Part shown: positions 53,699-63,532 of the stretch, piece by piece
Position numbering within the stretch: position 1 is the stretch's first letter
How the letters are laid out: each line of letters starts with the position of its first letter
Assembly: GCA_947631955.1 (NCBI GenBank)
Contig: CANRNJ010000014.1
Span: forward strand, 36,597-100,596
DNA from: an uncultured Lachnospiraceae bacterium
GTDB lineage: Bacteria; Bacillota; Clostridia; Lachnospirales; Lachnospiraceae
Direction: 5' to 3'
Length of the DNA stretch: 64,000 nucleotides
Notes under the pieces: generated by a model
The model's database searches: none
Told to the model about the DNA's origin: nothing
What the model saw: the letters and a program-made list of their open reading frames with translations, nothing else
Program-made: the position numbers and the translations under genes

Positions 53699-54928
53699 AT
53701 GGCAACATTAAACGACACCCCCGGCGGCAGCCGTCTGCACATCGGTATCTTTGGAAAGACCAACAGCGGCAAGTCGTCTTTTATCAATGCTTTTACAAAA
53801 CAGAACGTTTCCATCGTGGCGGATGAAGCGGGAACGACCACGGACCCGGTCTATAAGCCGATGGAGATCCACCCGCTCGGCCCCTGCGTTATCATAGATA
53901 CGGCGGGGTTCGCTGATGCCAGTTCTCTCGGTGAGAGCCGCATGGAGAAAACGCGTCTGGCTGCGGAAAAGTCAGATATCGCGGTCATACTGATCTCGGC
54001 GCAGGATGCGGAGTCCGGCCGGGAAAAGGCGGACTTCGCGGACGAGGAGGAGTGGTACCGCATTTTTAAGAAAAAGAGCACGCCGGTACTGTTCGTGATC
54101 AGCAAGTCCGATCTGTACCCGCAGTCCCAGATACAGAACTGGATAGACGAGATCGCCCGAAAAACGGGAGAAGAGGCGGCCGCTGTCAGCGCCGTGACCG
54201 GCGAGGGGATGGAAAACATCAAAAACGCGCTTGTCCGGATCCTTCCGGAGAATTACGGTGAGAGTTCCATTACGGGCAGTTTGGCCGGTGAGGGCGATCT
54301 GGTGCTCCTTGTCATGCCGCAGGATATTCAGGCTCCCAAGGGCAGATTGATCCTGCCGCAGGTGCAGACGTTAAGGGAACTTCTGGACAAAAAATGTCTG
54401 GTCATGAGCGTGACGACCGACAAGCTGACGGAGGCGCTTCCGATGCTGAGCAAGCCGCCGAAACTGATCATTACGGATTCGCAGGTATTCGGTTATGTCT
54501 ATGAACATAAGCCCAAGGAGAGCATCCTGACCTCTTTCTCTGTGCTGTTTGCCGCGCACAAGGGAGATATCGGATACTATATCGAAGGCGCAAGGGCGCT
54601 GGAGAAACTCCATGCGGATTCCAGAGTGTTGATCGCGGAATGCTGCACCCATGCCCCGCTCTCGGAGGATATCGGCAGGGAGAAGATACCGCGTATGCTC
54701 CGGAAGCGTTTTGGCGATACCTTACAGGTGGACCATGTGAGCGGCACGGATTATCCGGAGGATCTGTCGGGTTATGACCTGATCATTCAGTGCGGCGCGT
54801 GTATGTTTAACCGCAAATATGTGATGGCGCGCATCGACCGGGCCAAAGCGCAGAAGGTCCCCATGACCAATTACGGCGTCGTGATCGCCTGTCTGACGGG
54901 GATCCTTGATCAGGTGGCGGTTCCGTAA
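53699..54928 (+). CDS. hydF: [FeFe]-hydrogenase maturase HydF, scaffold GTPase
   Basis: A 409-residue protein that carries the diiron precluster and delivers it to the hydrogenase. The N-terminal small GTPase domain has the P-loop GKTNSGKSS (about residues 18-26), a switch region DEAGTTTDPV, DTAGFAD and SKSD motifs. The C-terminal domain has the iron-sulfur ligands: Cys-Cys-Thr-His in IAECCTHAPLSED and the later IIQCGACMFNRK pair. AGAAAGGAGC precedes the ATG at 53699. It closes the maturation operon; the structural gene hydA is not in this window. Confidence 0.96.
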   Translation: MATLNDTPGGSRLHIGIFGKTNSGKSSFINAFTKQNVSIVADEAGTTTDPVYKPMEIHPLGPCVIIDTAGFADASSLGESRMEKTRLAAEKSDIAVILISAQDAESGREKADFADEEEWYRIFKKKSTPVLFVISKSDLYPQSQIQNWIDEIARKTGEEAAAVSAVTGEGMENIKNALVRILPENYGESSITGSLAGEGDLVLLVMPQDIQAPKGRLILPQVQTLRELLDKKCLVMSVTTDKLTEALPMLSKPPKLIITDSQVFGYVYEHKPKESILTSFSVLFAAHKGDIGYYIEGARALEKLHADSRVLIAECCTHAPLSEDIGREKIPRMLRKRFGDTLQVDHVSGTDYPEDLSGYDLIIQCGACMFNRKYVMARIDRAKAQKVPMTNYGVVIACLTGILDQVAVP

Positions 54929-54929
54929 A

Positions 54930-55035
54930 GCGCCGGGCAGCGCAGCGCGGGCGCAGAAACAGGGCGTAAGACGCCAATCAGCGCGGGCGCAGGAAAACAG
55001 GGTTTAGGCACAGAGCGGCACAGCGCCGGGCGTAA
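54930..55035 (+). repeat. Degenerate GC-rich repeats after hydF
   Basis: AGCGCGGGCGCAG followed by AAACAGGG-like sequence occurs at 54944-54979 and 54980-55012, a period of 36 bases, and CGCCGGGC occurs on both sides (near 54931 and 55024). Confidence 0.65.
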
Positions 55036-55049
55036 AATAATAAGGACAC

Positions 55050-55106
55050 AAGACATTTTCATAGAAATGTGTTACAATAGTCATGATTCGGATGAATCAT
55101 GACTAT
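55050..55106 (+). promoter_or_regulatory. Promoter with a perfect 13-bp dyad at the start site, before the EAL gene
   Basis: -35-like AAGACA (55050-55055), 17-base spacer, -10 TACAAT (55073-55078). The arms ATAGTCATGATTC (55077-55089) and GAATCATGACTAT (55094-55106) are perfect with a GGAT loop and cover the predicted start point near 55085. It is placed as a repressor operator would be; it is not a known c-di-GMP riboswitch. Confidence 0.7.
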
Positions 55107-55158
55107 GTCTGTTTACAGGAGCATGGTATGTGCGCCGGGAGTTGATGGGAGAATGATT

Positions 55159-57210
55159 ATGATCGGTGTAAAAGACAAAAGATTCGGAAAACTGGGCAGG
55201 AAGCGGATATGGCCGTCGATCCTTATGTTTGGGCTGTTTGTTTGTGTGTGCGTTGCGGCGTTTTCTTTCCTCATATATCTGTGCGCCGTGTGTATCATGG
55301 GGACCAAGATCTCCGGACACTACGAAGAGGCGCTTCAGGTAAGCGCTGTTTTCAGCGAACTTTTGGACAACGGTGAAACCGCCGAGGAAGCGGCGGCCCA
55401 GATGCAGAACTATGTGGTGGGCAGAAAAGATATCTGCCTGACCGATCAAAGCGGCAGGATCCTTCTGGTCACCGGTGATTCGCAGCCGGATTTTGACTTG
55501 GCCTTAAAGTTTGACATCAAACAGGATGTTGCGGCGGTGGCGGACTCCAAGAGCGGACTGGTATCCGGCCAGACGTTTGCCTCCATGTTCAGGATGCCGG
55601 CAAAAGATATTTTCGCCGGGGCATTTGAGTTTGACGATCAGGGAAAAACACGGGCGGAGTGGATGGATGAAACGATCATCCGTCAGGACTATTGGCTCAG
55701 AGCGCCCCTTAAAAACGACGATTATCTGCTGTATATCAAATACAATCTTCAGGCGCAGAGGCAGGATATCGCCTATGTGTATATTCTGGGATTCGCGGCG
55801 ATAATCATCCTGCTGATACCGGTTATCCTGCTGTTTGTCAATACGCTGCGCTCTATCATAATGCAGAGGAGAATGGCGCAGCTGATCTATCTGGATACGG
55901 TCACGGGCGGCAGGAACTGGCTCTATTTCCGCAACAGCGGGCACCGGATACTGACCAGACTGCGCAACAGCCGCAAGGCTTTTGCGATGGTCGATCTGCA
56001 TCTGGAACGGTATAATAATTACCGGGCGTGCTATGGCGTCAAGGCGGGAGAAGAACTTCTGGAGGCCATGAGCGGCTTTTTGAGCGCCCGTGTGGGAAAA
56101 AACGAGGCTTTTGCCAGAAACGAGGGCGCGGATTTCGGATTCCTGATACAGTGCGCAGGTGAAAACGAACAGGAATACCGGGACTATTGCGTCAAACGCG
56201 TAAGATCGCTTCTTGCCGAACTGACGGGATTAAGGCCGGACCAAAAGATACGGTTCCACGCCGGGGTCGATCTGATCCCGCCGTATATCGCCGAGGACGG
56301 CAAATGGTATCATGCCAGAAAAAATGTGGATATCGACGAACTCTACACCTATGCCAATGCGGCCCGGCATGAATCGGACGAAACGCAGGAGCAGCGGATC
56401 GCCTTTTTTGATCAGGATATGCTCGGCAGGCAGAAGTGGGAACGCTGGGTGGAAGACAATGTGGAAGCGGCGCTGCGCAACGAGGAGTTTCAGGTGTATC
56501 TGCAGCCGAAATACAATCCTGCCACGGGAAAACTGGTGGGCGCCGAGGCCTTGGTGCGCTGGGTCAGCCTGTCTACGGGGCTGATCACGCCCGGTCATTT
56601 CATCCCGATCTTCGAGAGGACGGGATTTATCACGAAACTGGACGATTATATGATCTCCCATGTCGCCAGACTGCAGGCGGAATGGATGATCCAGGGGAAA
56701 AAGATGATCCCCATCTCCGTGAACGTGTCGCGGGCGCATTTTGCGCAGGAAGGACTGGCGGAGCATATCTGTCAGCTTGTGGACGCCTACGGCCCCAGTC
56801 ATGAGCTGATCGAACTGGAAGTGACAGAGAGCGCTTTCTTTGACGACAAGGATATTCTGGTGGAAACGGTCAAACAGCTGAAAGCATACGGTTTCCGCGT
56901 ATCCATGGACGATTTCGGCGCGGGTTATTCATCGTTGAATTCGCTGAAAGATATCCCGTTGGATGTGCTGAAACTGGACGGTGAGTTCTTTAACGGGGAC
57001 GAAGACGGCGTCAGACGCGGGGAGATCGTGGTCAAGGAAGCGATCCAGCTGGCCAAGAATCTGAATATGAGCGTGGTCGCCGAAGGGATCGAGCGCAAGG
57101 AGCAGGTCGATTTTCTGGCGAGTCAGGACTGCGATATGATCCAAGGCTTCTATTATGCAAAACCTATGCCTATTGATGAATTTGAGAAGAAAGTGGAAAA
57201 GGATGCGTAA
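55159..57210 (+). CDS. Membrane c-di-GMP phosphodiesterase: degenerate GGDEF plus EAL
   Basis: A 683-residue signalling protein. Membrane helices lie at about residues 18-42 and 208-232, with an extracellular sensor of about 165 residues between them. A GGDEF-like domain follows (about 245-420), but its signature is replaced by NEGADFGF, so cyclase activity is unlikely. The EAL domain (about 430-683) is intact: Glu463 in GAEALVRW, SVNVSRAHF, ELEVTESAF, Asp584-Asp585 in DDFGAGYSSL, LKLDGEFF, VVAEGIE and QGFYYAKP. It should hydrolyse c-di-GMP. The start at 55159 is placed by GGGAG seven bases upstream; ATG 55153 is an alternative. The hybrid kinase starts three bases after its stop. Confidence 0.92.
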   Translation: MIGVKDKRFGKLGRKRIWPSILMFGLFVCVCVAAFSFLIYLCAVCIMGTKISGHYEEALQVSAVFSELLDNGETAEEAAAQMQNYVVGRKDICLTDQSGRILLVTGDSQPDFDLALKFDIKQDVAAVADSKSGLVSGQTFASMFRMPAKDIFAGAFEFDDQGKTRAEWMDETIIRQDYWLRAPLKNDDYLLYIKYNLQAQRQDIAYVYILGFAAIIILLIPVILLFVNTLRSIIMQRRMAQLIYLDTVTGGRNWLYFRNSGHRILTRLRNSRKAFAMVDLHLERYNNYRACYGVKAGEELLEAMSGFLSARVGKNEAFARNEGADFGFLIQCAGENEQEYRDYCVKRVRSLLAELTGLRPDQKIRFHAGVDLIPPYIAEDGKWYHARKNVDIDELYTYANAARHESDETQEQRIAFFDQDMLGRQKWERWVEDNVEAALRNEEFQVYLQPKYNPATGKLVGAEALVRWVSLSTGLITPGHFIPIFERTGFITKLDDYMISHVARLQAEWMIQGKKMIPISVNVSRAHFAQEGLAEHICQLVDAYGPSHELIELEVTESAFFDDKDILVETVKQLKAYGFRVSMDDFGAGYSSLNSLKDIPLDVLKLDGEFFNGDEDGVRRGEIVVKEAIQLAKNLNMSVVAEGIERKEQVDFLASQDCDMIQGFYYAKPMPIDEFEKKVEKDA

Positions 57211-57213
57211 AGT

Positions 57214-60200
57214 ATGCAAGTGATTTTTACTTCGATACAAATGATCGGTATCGTCGTGCTGTTTGTGGAAACGATCTATCTCATCAATCAGAAGCCGTCC
57301 AGACAGCAGATACGTCTTTTGCTTTTGATGGCGGCGCTTCTGGTGGAATATATCGGATATCTGTTCGAGATGCAGGCGGTCGTTCCGGAGCAGTCCCTTA
57401 TGGCAATGAAATTTGCCTATCTGGGCAGAAACGTCAGCGTACTGACGATGTTCTTGTTTGTGATGGAGTACTGCAGAGTCAGACTGCCCAAGTGGCTGCC
57501 GAACGTGCTGGCCTCCCTGCACACGGCGGAGATCCTTCTGGTGCTTGTCTGCGAAAAGCACACGCTGTATTACAGGATCATAGAGTACACGACGAAAGGA
57601 TTTTTCCCCCATCTTGTCACTTCGGCCGGCGCTGTATGTATGATCTATTACTGCAGCGTGGGGATTTATGCGCTGATCATGATGTCCGCATGCGTCTATC
57701 AGTATCATCAGCGGGCCAATGAAACGGAACAGCGCAGGCTTTTGGCTATTTTCTCCGTTATCGGCATTATGCTCGTCGGCTGGGCGGGCTTTTTGTTCAA
57801 ACTGTTTGGAGGCTATGACACCACGCTGATAGCGAGTCTGATCTCCGTGATCATCCTGTCTGCTTTTCTGTACAAAGACAAAGTGCTCGACACGCTGGCT
57901 ATGGCGCAGGATCAGGCGATCGACGAACTTTCCGACGGTCTGGTGGTCTTAGACCAGAACAATATGCTGCTGTACCGCAACAAGAAGGCGGACGAACTGT
58001 ATCCCTTTGAGTCGGCGCCCTCGCTTTCCGTGATCCTCGACGAGCTGGACGAGTGCATCATCGAAAAGAAAACTATCGAGCGGGACAACCGCGTTTACGA
58101 AGTGAGCAGCCGTCTTCTTACGAAACAGAATGTTTATTTCGGTAAGATGTATGTGTTCAACGACATTACGGACAGCTTCCATTATACCAAAAACGCAAAG
58201 GAACAGGCGGAGATCATGAAGGGGCTGAAAGAGCGGGCGGAGGCGGCAAATCAGGCGAAATCCTCTTTCGTTTCCAACATCACCCATGAGATCAGGACGC
58301 CCATGAACGCCATCGTAGGCATGACGGAGATCCTTCTGCGGGAAGAATTGTCCGAACGGGACAGGGGATATCTGGCCAATATCAAGAGTTCGGGAAACGC
58401 GCTCTTAAGCATTGTCAACGACATACTGGATTTCTCCAAGATAGAGTCGGGCAAGATGGAACTGGTGGACGACGAATATGACCTGATGGCTGTGTTAAGC
58501 GATCTCTGCATGATCTTTCTGACCCGTATCGGCGGCAAAGATATCGAGATCCTGTATGACATCGATGAAAAGATACCCCGACGGCTTTTCGGCGACGGGC
58601 TGCGCATCCGGCAGATCATTATCAATATCATGAATAACGCGATCAAATTTACCGAACGGGGATTTGTCAAACTGACGATAAGCGTGGGCAGCGTAAACGG
58701 CGACAACATGGAACTGCTGGTATCCGTCCGGGATACCGGTCAGGGCATCCGGGAAGAGGATCTGGGAAAACTGTTCGGCTCCTTCCAACAGGTGGACAGC
58801 AAAAAGAACCGCGGCAAAGAGGGCACGGGACTGGGACTTGCCATTTCCAAGCAGCTGGTGGAGATGATGGGCGGCAGTATCGGCGTCCGCAGTACCTACG
58901 GTGAGGGAAGCGAATTTTATTTCAATGTCATACAGAAGGTGCGCGACGCAGAGCCTGCGGCCCGCATAAATGACGAAAAGGTGCAGAAACACCTGAAGGT
59001 GGGCGGATGCTTTGATAAAAAGTATCTGTGGGATACGCTGTGCGATCTGACGAAAAAATATGACGTCACCTGCGTGCCTTATGAGGAATGGAGCAGTTCC
59101 AAGGAACCGCTTGACTGCTTCTTCACCGATATCGCATCCTATGAAAAACTCGCGAAAGATATGGATAATCACAGCTCCCGCATGGGCGACATCTATGTGC
59201 TCCGCAATCCGCTGCTCGAAGAGTGCAGCGCGGCGGGCGTCACGGCCGTTGACAAACCGCTTTACAGCCTGAATTTCTGCCGTCTGATCAATCATGAGTC
59301 CCTCTATGTGGGACCGGTGGCGGAAGAGTATATGAACTTTACGGCGCCGGACGCTTCCATACTTGTCGTGGATGATAACGAGATCAATCTGGAAGTCACG
59401 GAAGGGCTTCTGGAACCTTTGAATATGCAGATCGATCTGGCGGAGAGCGGAAAGAAAGCGCTTCAGATGATCGGAAAGAAGAAGTACCATATGATCTTTA
59501 TGGATCACATGATGCCCGTCATGGACGGTATCGAAACGACGGAAAGGATCCGGAAACTTCCGGACGAATACTGCCATACGGTGCCGATCATTGCGCTGAC
59601 CGCAAACGCGCTGATGGACGCGCGCGAAAAATTTGCCAAGGCAGGCATGAACGATTTTGTGGCAAAACCCATCGAGATGAAGGAGATATGCAAATGTATC
59701 CGGAAGTGGCTGCCGCAGGAACTGATCGTGCCGGTCGATCCCGCCGCCCGGAAGGCCGAACGGAAGGCTGCGCAGTCCGATGCGGGAGCGGTCACGAAAG
59801 CCGCGGAAGCCGGACCTGTTGGTGGACCGGAAGGCTCTGCGCCGGATCCGGCGGTCCACAGCGGCGCGCTTCCCGATCTGCCCGGCATCAATGCCGCCGA
59901 GGGCGTGAAATATTCAGGAAGCGAGAAGCTGTGGTATAAACTGCTGGGAGATTTCTACAAACTTATCGACGCCAAGGCCAACAAACTGGAGAAATGCCTT
60001 GCCGACGGTTTGATAAGGGACTATACCATAGAAGTGCACGCGCTGAAGAATACGGCCCGTATGGTCGGCGCCGGACAACTTTCGGATTGGTTCCACCGGA
60101 TGGAAGAGTGCGGAAATGCGGGGGATGTGGAAACGATCACCGCGCAGACGCCGGATCTGATCCGGGAAATGAAGAGTTTCAAAGAAATCCTGCGTCCTTA

Positions 60201-60453
60201 CGGAGAGGCCCGCAACCAGAGCAAGCAGGAGGCTTCCAACGAGGAACTGATCGAGATCCTTACGAGAATGAGGAACGCCATGGACGGGTTCGACTTGGAC
60301 GGCGTGGACGATGCGATGCAGGAGATGGAACAGCTGCGCATACCCGACAGCTGCGCGCAGCTTATGGAAACTCTGCGGGTAGCCGTGGTGGACGTCATGA
60401 TGGAAGAAGTCATGAATACGGCCGATGAGATGATCAAAGAACTGTCGCGCTGA
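57214..60453 (+). CDS. Hybrid histidine kinase: 7TM sensor, PAS, kinase, receiver, Hpt
   Basis: A 1079-residue phosphorelay protein. It has an N-terminal 7TM-type sensor (about residues 5-225), a PAS-like domain (about 235-335, DGLVVLDQNNMLLYRNKKAD), HisKA with His358 in NITHEIRTPMNAIVGM, an ATPase with MNNAIKFTERGF, VRDTGQGI and GTGLGLAISKQL, an inactive-looking receiver region, a receiver with Asp764 in MIFMDHMMPVMDG, an Ala/Gly/Pro-rich linker and an Hpt domain with His942 in EVHALKNTARMVGAGQ. All parts of a His-Asp-His relay are thus in one chain; the final response regulator is elsewhere. It is co-transcribed with the EAL gene, which suggests that the two act on the same lifestyle or surface switch. 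Confidence 0.92.
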   Translation: MQVIFTSIQMIGIVVLFVETIYLINQKPSRQQIRLLLLMAALLVEYIGYLFEMQAVVPEQSLMAMKFAYLGRNVSVLTMFLFVMEYCRVRLPKWLPNVLASLHTAEILLVLVCEKHTLYYRIIEYTTKGFFPHLVTSAGAVCMIYYCSVGIYALIMMSACVYQYHQRANETEQRRLLAIFSVIGIMLVGWAGFLFKLFGGYDTTLIASLISVIILSAFLYKDKVLDTLAMAQDQAIDELSDGLVVLDQNNMLLYRNKKADELYPFESAPSLSVILDELDECIIEKKTIERDNRVYEVSSRLLTKQNVYFGKMYVFNDITDSFHYTKNAKEQAEIMKGLKERAEAANQAKSSFVSNITHEIRTPMNAIVGMTEILLREELSERDRGYLANIKSSGNALLSIVNDILDFSKIESGKMELVDDEYDLMAVLSDLCMIFLTRIGGKDIEILYDIDEKIPRRLFGDGLRIRQIIINIMNNAIKFTERGFVKLTISVGSVNGDNMELLVSVRDTGQGIREEDLGKLFGSFQQVDSKKNRGKEGTGLGLAISKQLVEMMGGSIGVRSTYGEGSEFYFNVIQKVRDAEPAARINDEKVQKHLKVGGCFDKKYLWDTLCDLTKKYDVTCVPYEEWSSSKEPLDCFFTDIASYEKLAKDMDNHSSRMGDIYVLRNPLLEECSAAGVTAVDKPLYSLNFCRLINHESLYVGPVAEEYMNFTAPDASILVVDDNEINLEVTEGLLEPLNMQIDLAESGKKALQMIGKKKYHMIFMDHMMPVMDGIETTERIRKLPDEYCHTVPIIALTANALMDAREKFAKAGMNDFVAKPIEMKEICKCIRKWLPQELIVPVDPAARKAERKAAQSDAGAVTKAAEAGPVGGPEGSAPDPAVHSGALPDLPGINAAEGVKYSGSEKLWYKLLGDFYKLIDAKANKLEKCLADGLIRDYTIEVHALKNTARMVGAGQLSDWFHRMEECGNAGDVETITAQTPDLIREMKSFKEILRPYGEARNQSKQEASNEELIEILTRMRNAMDGFDLDGVDDAMQEMEQLRIPDSCAQLMETLRVAVVDVMMEEVMNTADEMIKELSR

Positions 60454-60509
60454 CGGCTTTAGGCCGGGAGCGCGGCAGCTTTTTCTATGGGAAAAATTCC
60501 TGCGCGGTC

Positions 60510-61379
60510 TTATAATTTCTTTCCCGTCAGCAGTTCATATCCCTGAAGATACTTGTCGATGGTCTTTTGAACGATATCGGCGGGAAGCGTCCAGTTGTGC
60601 CCTTCGTTCGCTTTCAGCCAGTCCCGTGCGAACTGTTTGTCGAACGAGGGCTGTGAGTGTCCGGGCTCGTAGCTGTCTGCAGGCCAGAAACGGGAACTGT
60701 CCGGGGTGAGCATCTCGTCGCCCAGTACGATGTTTCCCTGTTCGTCCAGACCGAACTCAAACTTGGTGTCCGCGATGATGATGCCGCGGGTCAGCGCGTA
60801 GTCCGCGCATTTTTTATAGAGAGCGATCGTGCAGTCGCGCAGTTTGGACGCATATTCGCTGCCCTTTCCGGGAAATCTCTTTTCCAGATATTCCACGCTC
60901 TGCTCGTAAGAAATATTTTCATCGTGATCGCCGATCTCCGCTTTCGTGGAAGGGGTGTAGATCGGTTCCGGCAGTTTGTCGGATTCTTTCAGGCCGGCCG
61001 GCAGCCGGATCCCGCAGACGGTGCCGTCCTTCTGGTAACTTGCCCAGCCGCTGCCCGTGATGTATCCGCGGACGATGCACTCGATCGGCAGCATGTTGAG
61101 TTTGCGGCATAACATGCTGTTGCCGTCAAATCTCTCCTGGCGGAAAAATTCGGGCATGTCCCGGACATCCACGGAGATCATGTGGTTCGGCACGATATCC
61201 TGCGTCATGTCAAACCAGAATTTGGACATCTGCGTGAGCACCGTTCCCTTTTTAGTCACCTGATTGTTCAGAATTACGTCAAAGCAGCTGATGCGGTCTG
61301 TCGCGACCATGATAAGGCTGTCGCCGTTGTCATAGATCTCGCGTACTTTCCCTTCCTTGATAGGTTTTAATTCAGTCAT
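60510..61379 (-). CDS. purC: SAICAR synthetase
   Basis: A 289-residue ATP-dependent enzyme of purine synthesis joining CAIR and aspartate. It has LKPIKEGKVREIYDNGDSLI, ATDRISCFDVILNNQVTKKG, VRGYITGSGWASYQKDG, a segment IADTKFEFGLDEQGN and TPDSSRFWPA as in the long bacterial-fungal type (about 290-300 residues). I start at 61379 because ACGGAGAAAA precedes it; the longer open frame to 61490 covers the promoter. It is transcribed alone, away from purL. A GC-rich hairpin region at about 60447-60488 with TTTTTC may end the hybrid-kinase transcript. Confidence 0.94.
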   Translation of the reverse strand: MTELKPIKEGKVREIYDNGDSLIMVATDRISCFDVILNNQVTKKGTVLTQMSKFWFDMTQDIVPNHMISVDVRDMPEFFRQERFDGNSMLCRKLNMLPIECIVRGYITGSGWASYQKDGTVCGIRLPAGLKESDKLPEPIYTPSTKAEIGDHDENISYEQSVEYLEKRFPGKGSEYASKLRDCTIALYKKCADYALTRGIIIADTKFEFGLDEQGNIVLGDEMLTPDSSRFWPADSYEPGHSQPSFDKQFARDWLKANEGHNWTLPADIVQKTIDKYLQGYELLTGKKL

Positions 61380-61481
61380 TTTTTCTCCGTTCCGAAGCGC
61401 TGCGGCGGTCCTGCGTCCGTGTGGGAAAATACCGCGCAGCGGTTCTGTGTCTGTGATGATAAAATTGTTTTTACAGTATAG

Positions 61482-61510
61482 ATTATACACAGATGGCGCT
61501 CGCAGAACAA
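61482..61510 (-). promoter_or_regulatory. Promoter of purC
   Basis: Read on the minus strand: -35 TTGTTC (61505-61510), 17-base spacer, -10 TATAAT (61482-61487), leaving a leader of about 95 bases without a recognised riboswitch. Confidence 0.75.
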
Positions 61511-61559
61511 CAAAAAAATGTCTGCCGCCGGACTGAAAAATGTCCGCTGTCTAACGGTC

Positions 61560-61588
61560 TTGCAATAACATCAAAAATACAGTATAAT
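61560..61588 (+). promoter_or_regulatory. Promoter of the OPT transporter gene
   Basis: -35 TTGCAA (61560-61565), 17-base spacer, -10 TATAAT (61583-61588), 33 bases before the start codon, so the leader is very short. Confidence 0.8.
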
Positions 61589-61621
61589 TTTTATCATAAT
61601 TATGAACGGAGGGAGATTAGT

Positions 61622-63523
61622 ATGAGTGAAAACAGTAAAGATTTTAAGCCGTATATTCCCGCGGAAAAGATCACGCCGGAATTTACGGTGACATCGATCA
61701 TCATGGGGATCATACTCGCCATCGTATTTGGTGCGGCCAACGCATATCTGGGTCTGCGTGTTGGCATGACGGTATCCGCATCCATACCGGCGGCGGTCAT
61801 TTCCATGGGTGTGATCCGTGTCATTATGAAGAAGAACTCCATTCTGGAGAGCAACATCGTGCAGACCATCGGTTCTGCGGGCGAGTCGCTGGCGGCAGGC
61901 GCCATCTTTACTATGCCGGCCCTGTTTTTGTGGGCGGAAGAGGGGCTGTGCGATATGCCGAGCCTTGTGGAGATCACGCTGATCGCGCTGTGCGGCGGTA
62001 TCCTCGGCGTTTTGTTTATGATCCCGCTGCGAAACGCGCTGATCGTCAAGGAACATGCGACACTTCTGTATCCGGAAGGAACGGCGTGCGCGGAAGTGCT
62101 CCTTGCGGGCGAAGAGGGCGGATCCAATGCCTCGACCGTATTCAGCGGCATGGGGCTTGCGGCGGTATTTAAGTTCCTTGTGGACGGCATCAAGGTCATT
62201 CCGGCGGATATCGCGGCGCAGTTTAAGTCGTTTAAAGGAGAACTGGGCGTGGAAGTATACCCGGCGCTTTTGGGCGTGGGCTACATTGTGGGACCGAAGA
62301 TCTCCTCTTATATGTTCGTCGGTTCTCTGGTAGGATGGATGGTCATTATTCCTTTGATCTGTCTGTTCGGTGCGGATGCATGGATGTATCCGGCAGAGGC
62401 TGGGACCACCATCGGCCAGATGTACGCTGCGGGCGGAGCATCCGCGATCTGGGGCTCTTATGTGAGATACATCGGCGCGGGCGCGATCGCTGCGGGCGGT
62501 ATCATTTCCCTGATCAAATCGCTGCCGCTTATCATTACGACTTTCAGGGATTCCGTCAAGAGCATGAAAGGCGGCAAGAATACGAGCAGCGCGAGAACGG
62601 CGCAGGATCTTCCGTTGAGCATCGTCCTGATCGGCATTGCCGTTATGATCGTTATCATCTGGCTTGTTCCGGCGATCCCCGTCAACCTTCTGGGAGCGCT
62701 TCTCATTGTTGTATTCGGTTTCTTTTTTGCAACCGTATCTTCCCGTATGGTAGGTCTGATCGGAAGTTCCAATAACCCGGTATCGGGTATGGCGATCGCA
62801 ACGCTTCTGATTGCGACGATCACCATCAAGGCATCCGGTGACAGCGGTATTACGGGTATGATGGGCGCTATCGCCATCGGTTCCGTGATCTGTATCGTGG
62901 CGGCGATCGCGGGAGATACCTCGCAGGATCTAAAGACCGGTTATCTGCTCGGCGCGACTCCTAAGAAACAGCAGATCGGCGAACTGATAGGCGTTGTCGC
63001 TTCGGGTCTTGCCATCGGCGGCGTGCTGTATCTTTTAAATGCGGCGTGGGGTTACGGCGGCGCGGAAGTTCCGGCGCCTCAGGCAACGCTGATGAAGATG
63101 ATCGTCGAAGGCATCATGGGCGGCGAACTTCCTTGGAATCTTGTATTTATCGGCGTGTTCCTTGCGATCGGTCTGGAGATCTTGAGAGTTCCGGTCATGC
63201 CTTTTGCCATCGGTCTGTATCTGCCGATCTATCTGAACGCGGGTATCATGGTCGGCGGTGTGGTACGTCTGTGCATGGATGCCAGAAAGAAAGTAGACGA
63301 GAAGACCAAAGAACGCCAGTCAACGGACGGCACCCTGTACTGCGCGGGTATGATCGCGGGTGAAGGACTGGTCGGCATCCTGTTGGCGATACTGGCCGTC
63401 TGCGGTATTACGATGGATCTGTCCGGAACGGTGAATCTGGGTAACATAGGCGGACTTGCGCTGCTTGCCGTAATGGTCCTGTGCCTGCTTAAGTTTTCCT
63501 TGTGGAAGAAAAATAAGGAATAA
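61622..63523 (+). CDS. OPT-family oligopeptide transporter
   Basis: A 633-residue membrane protein with about 14-16 hydrophobic helices over its whole length. The start of the transport core (ITPEFTVTSIIMGIILAIVF, then YLGLRVGMTVSASIPAAVIS and NIVQTIGSAGESLAAGAIFT) is characteristic of the OPT family, bacterial subgroup, secondary transporters of peptides or metal-peptide complexes. ACGGAGGGAG lies before the ATG at 61622. An upstream frame to 61493 would include the promoter and is rejected. The PqqD-like gene follows after 9 bases, so the two genes form one unit. Confidence 0.94.
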   Translation: MSENSKDFKPYIPAEKITPEFTVTSIIMGIILAIVFGAANAYLGLRVGMTVSASIPAAVISMGVIRVIMKKNSILESNIVQTIGSAGESLAAGAIFTMPALFLWAEEGLCDMPSLVEITLIALCGGILGVLFMIPLRNALIVKEHATLLYPEGTACAEVLLAGEEGGSNASTVFSGMGLAAVFKFLVDGIKVIPADIAAQFKSFKGELGVEVYPALLGVGYIVGPKISSYMFVGSLVGWMVIIPLICLFGADAWMYPAEAGTTIGQMYAAGGASAIWGSYVRYIGAGAIAAGGIISLIKSLPLIITTFRDSVKSMKGGKNTSSARTAQDLPLSIVLIGIAVMIVIIWLVPAIPVNLLGALLIVVFGFFFATVSSRMVGLIGSSNNPVSGMAIATLLIATITIKASGDSGITGMMGAIAIGSVICIVAAIAGDTSQDLKTGYLLGATPKKQQIGELIGVVASGLAIGGVLYLLNAAWGYGGAEVPAPQATLMKMIVEGIMGGELPWNLVFIGVFLAIGLEILRVPVMPFAIGLYLPIYLNAGIMVGGVVRLCMDARKKVDEKTKERQSTDGTLYCAGMIAGEGLVGILLAILAVCGITMDLSGTVNLGNIGGLALLAVMVLCLLKFSLWKKNKE

Positions 63524-63532
63524 GAATGAGGC

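Noticed and set aside
55085..55158. c-di-GMP riboswitch before the EAL gene
   Set aside because: The leader has only the perfect dyad; the conserved GEMM core is not seen.
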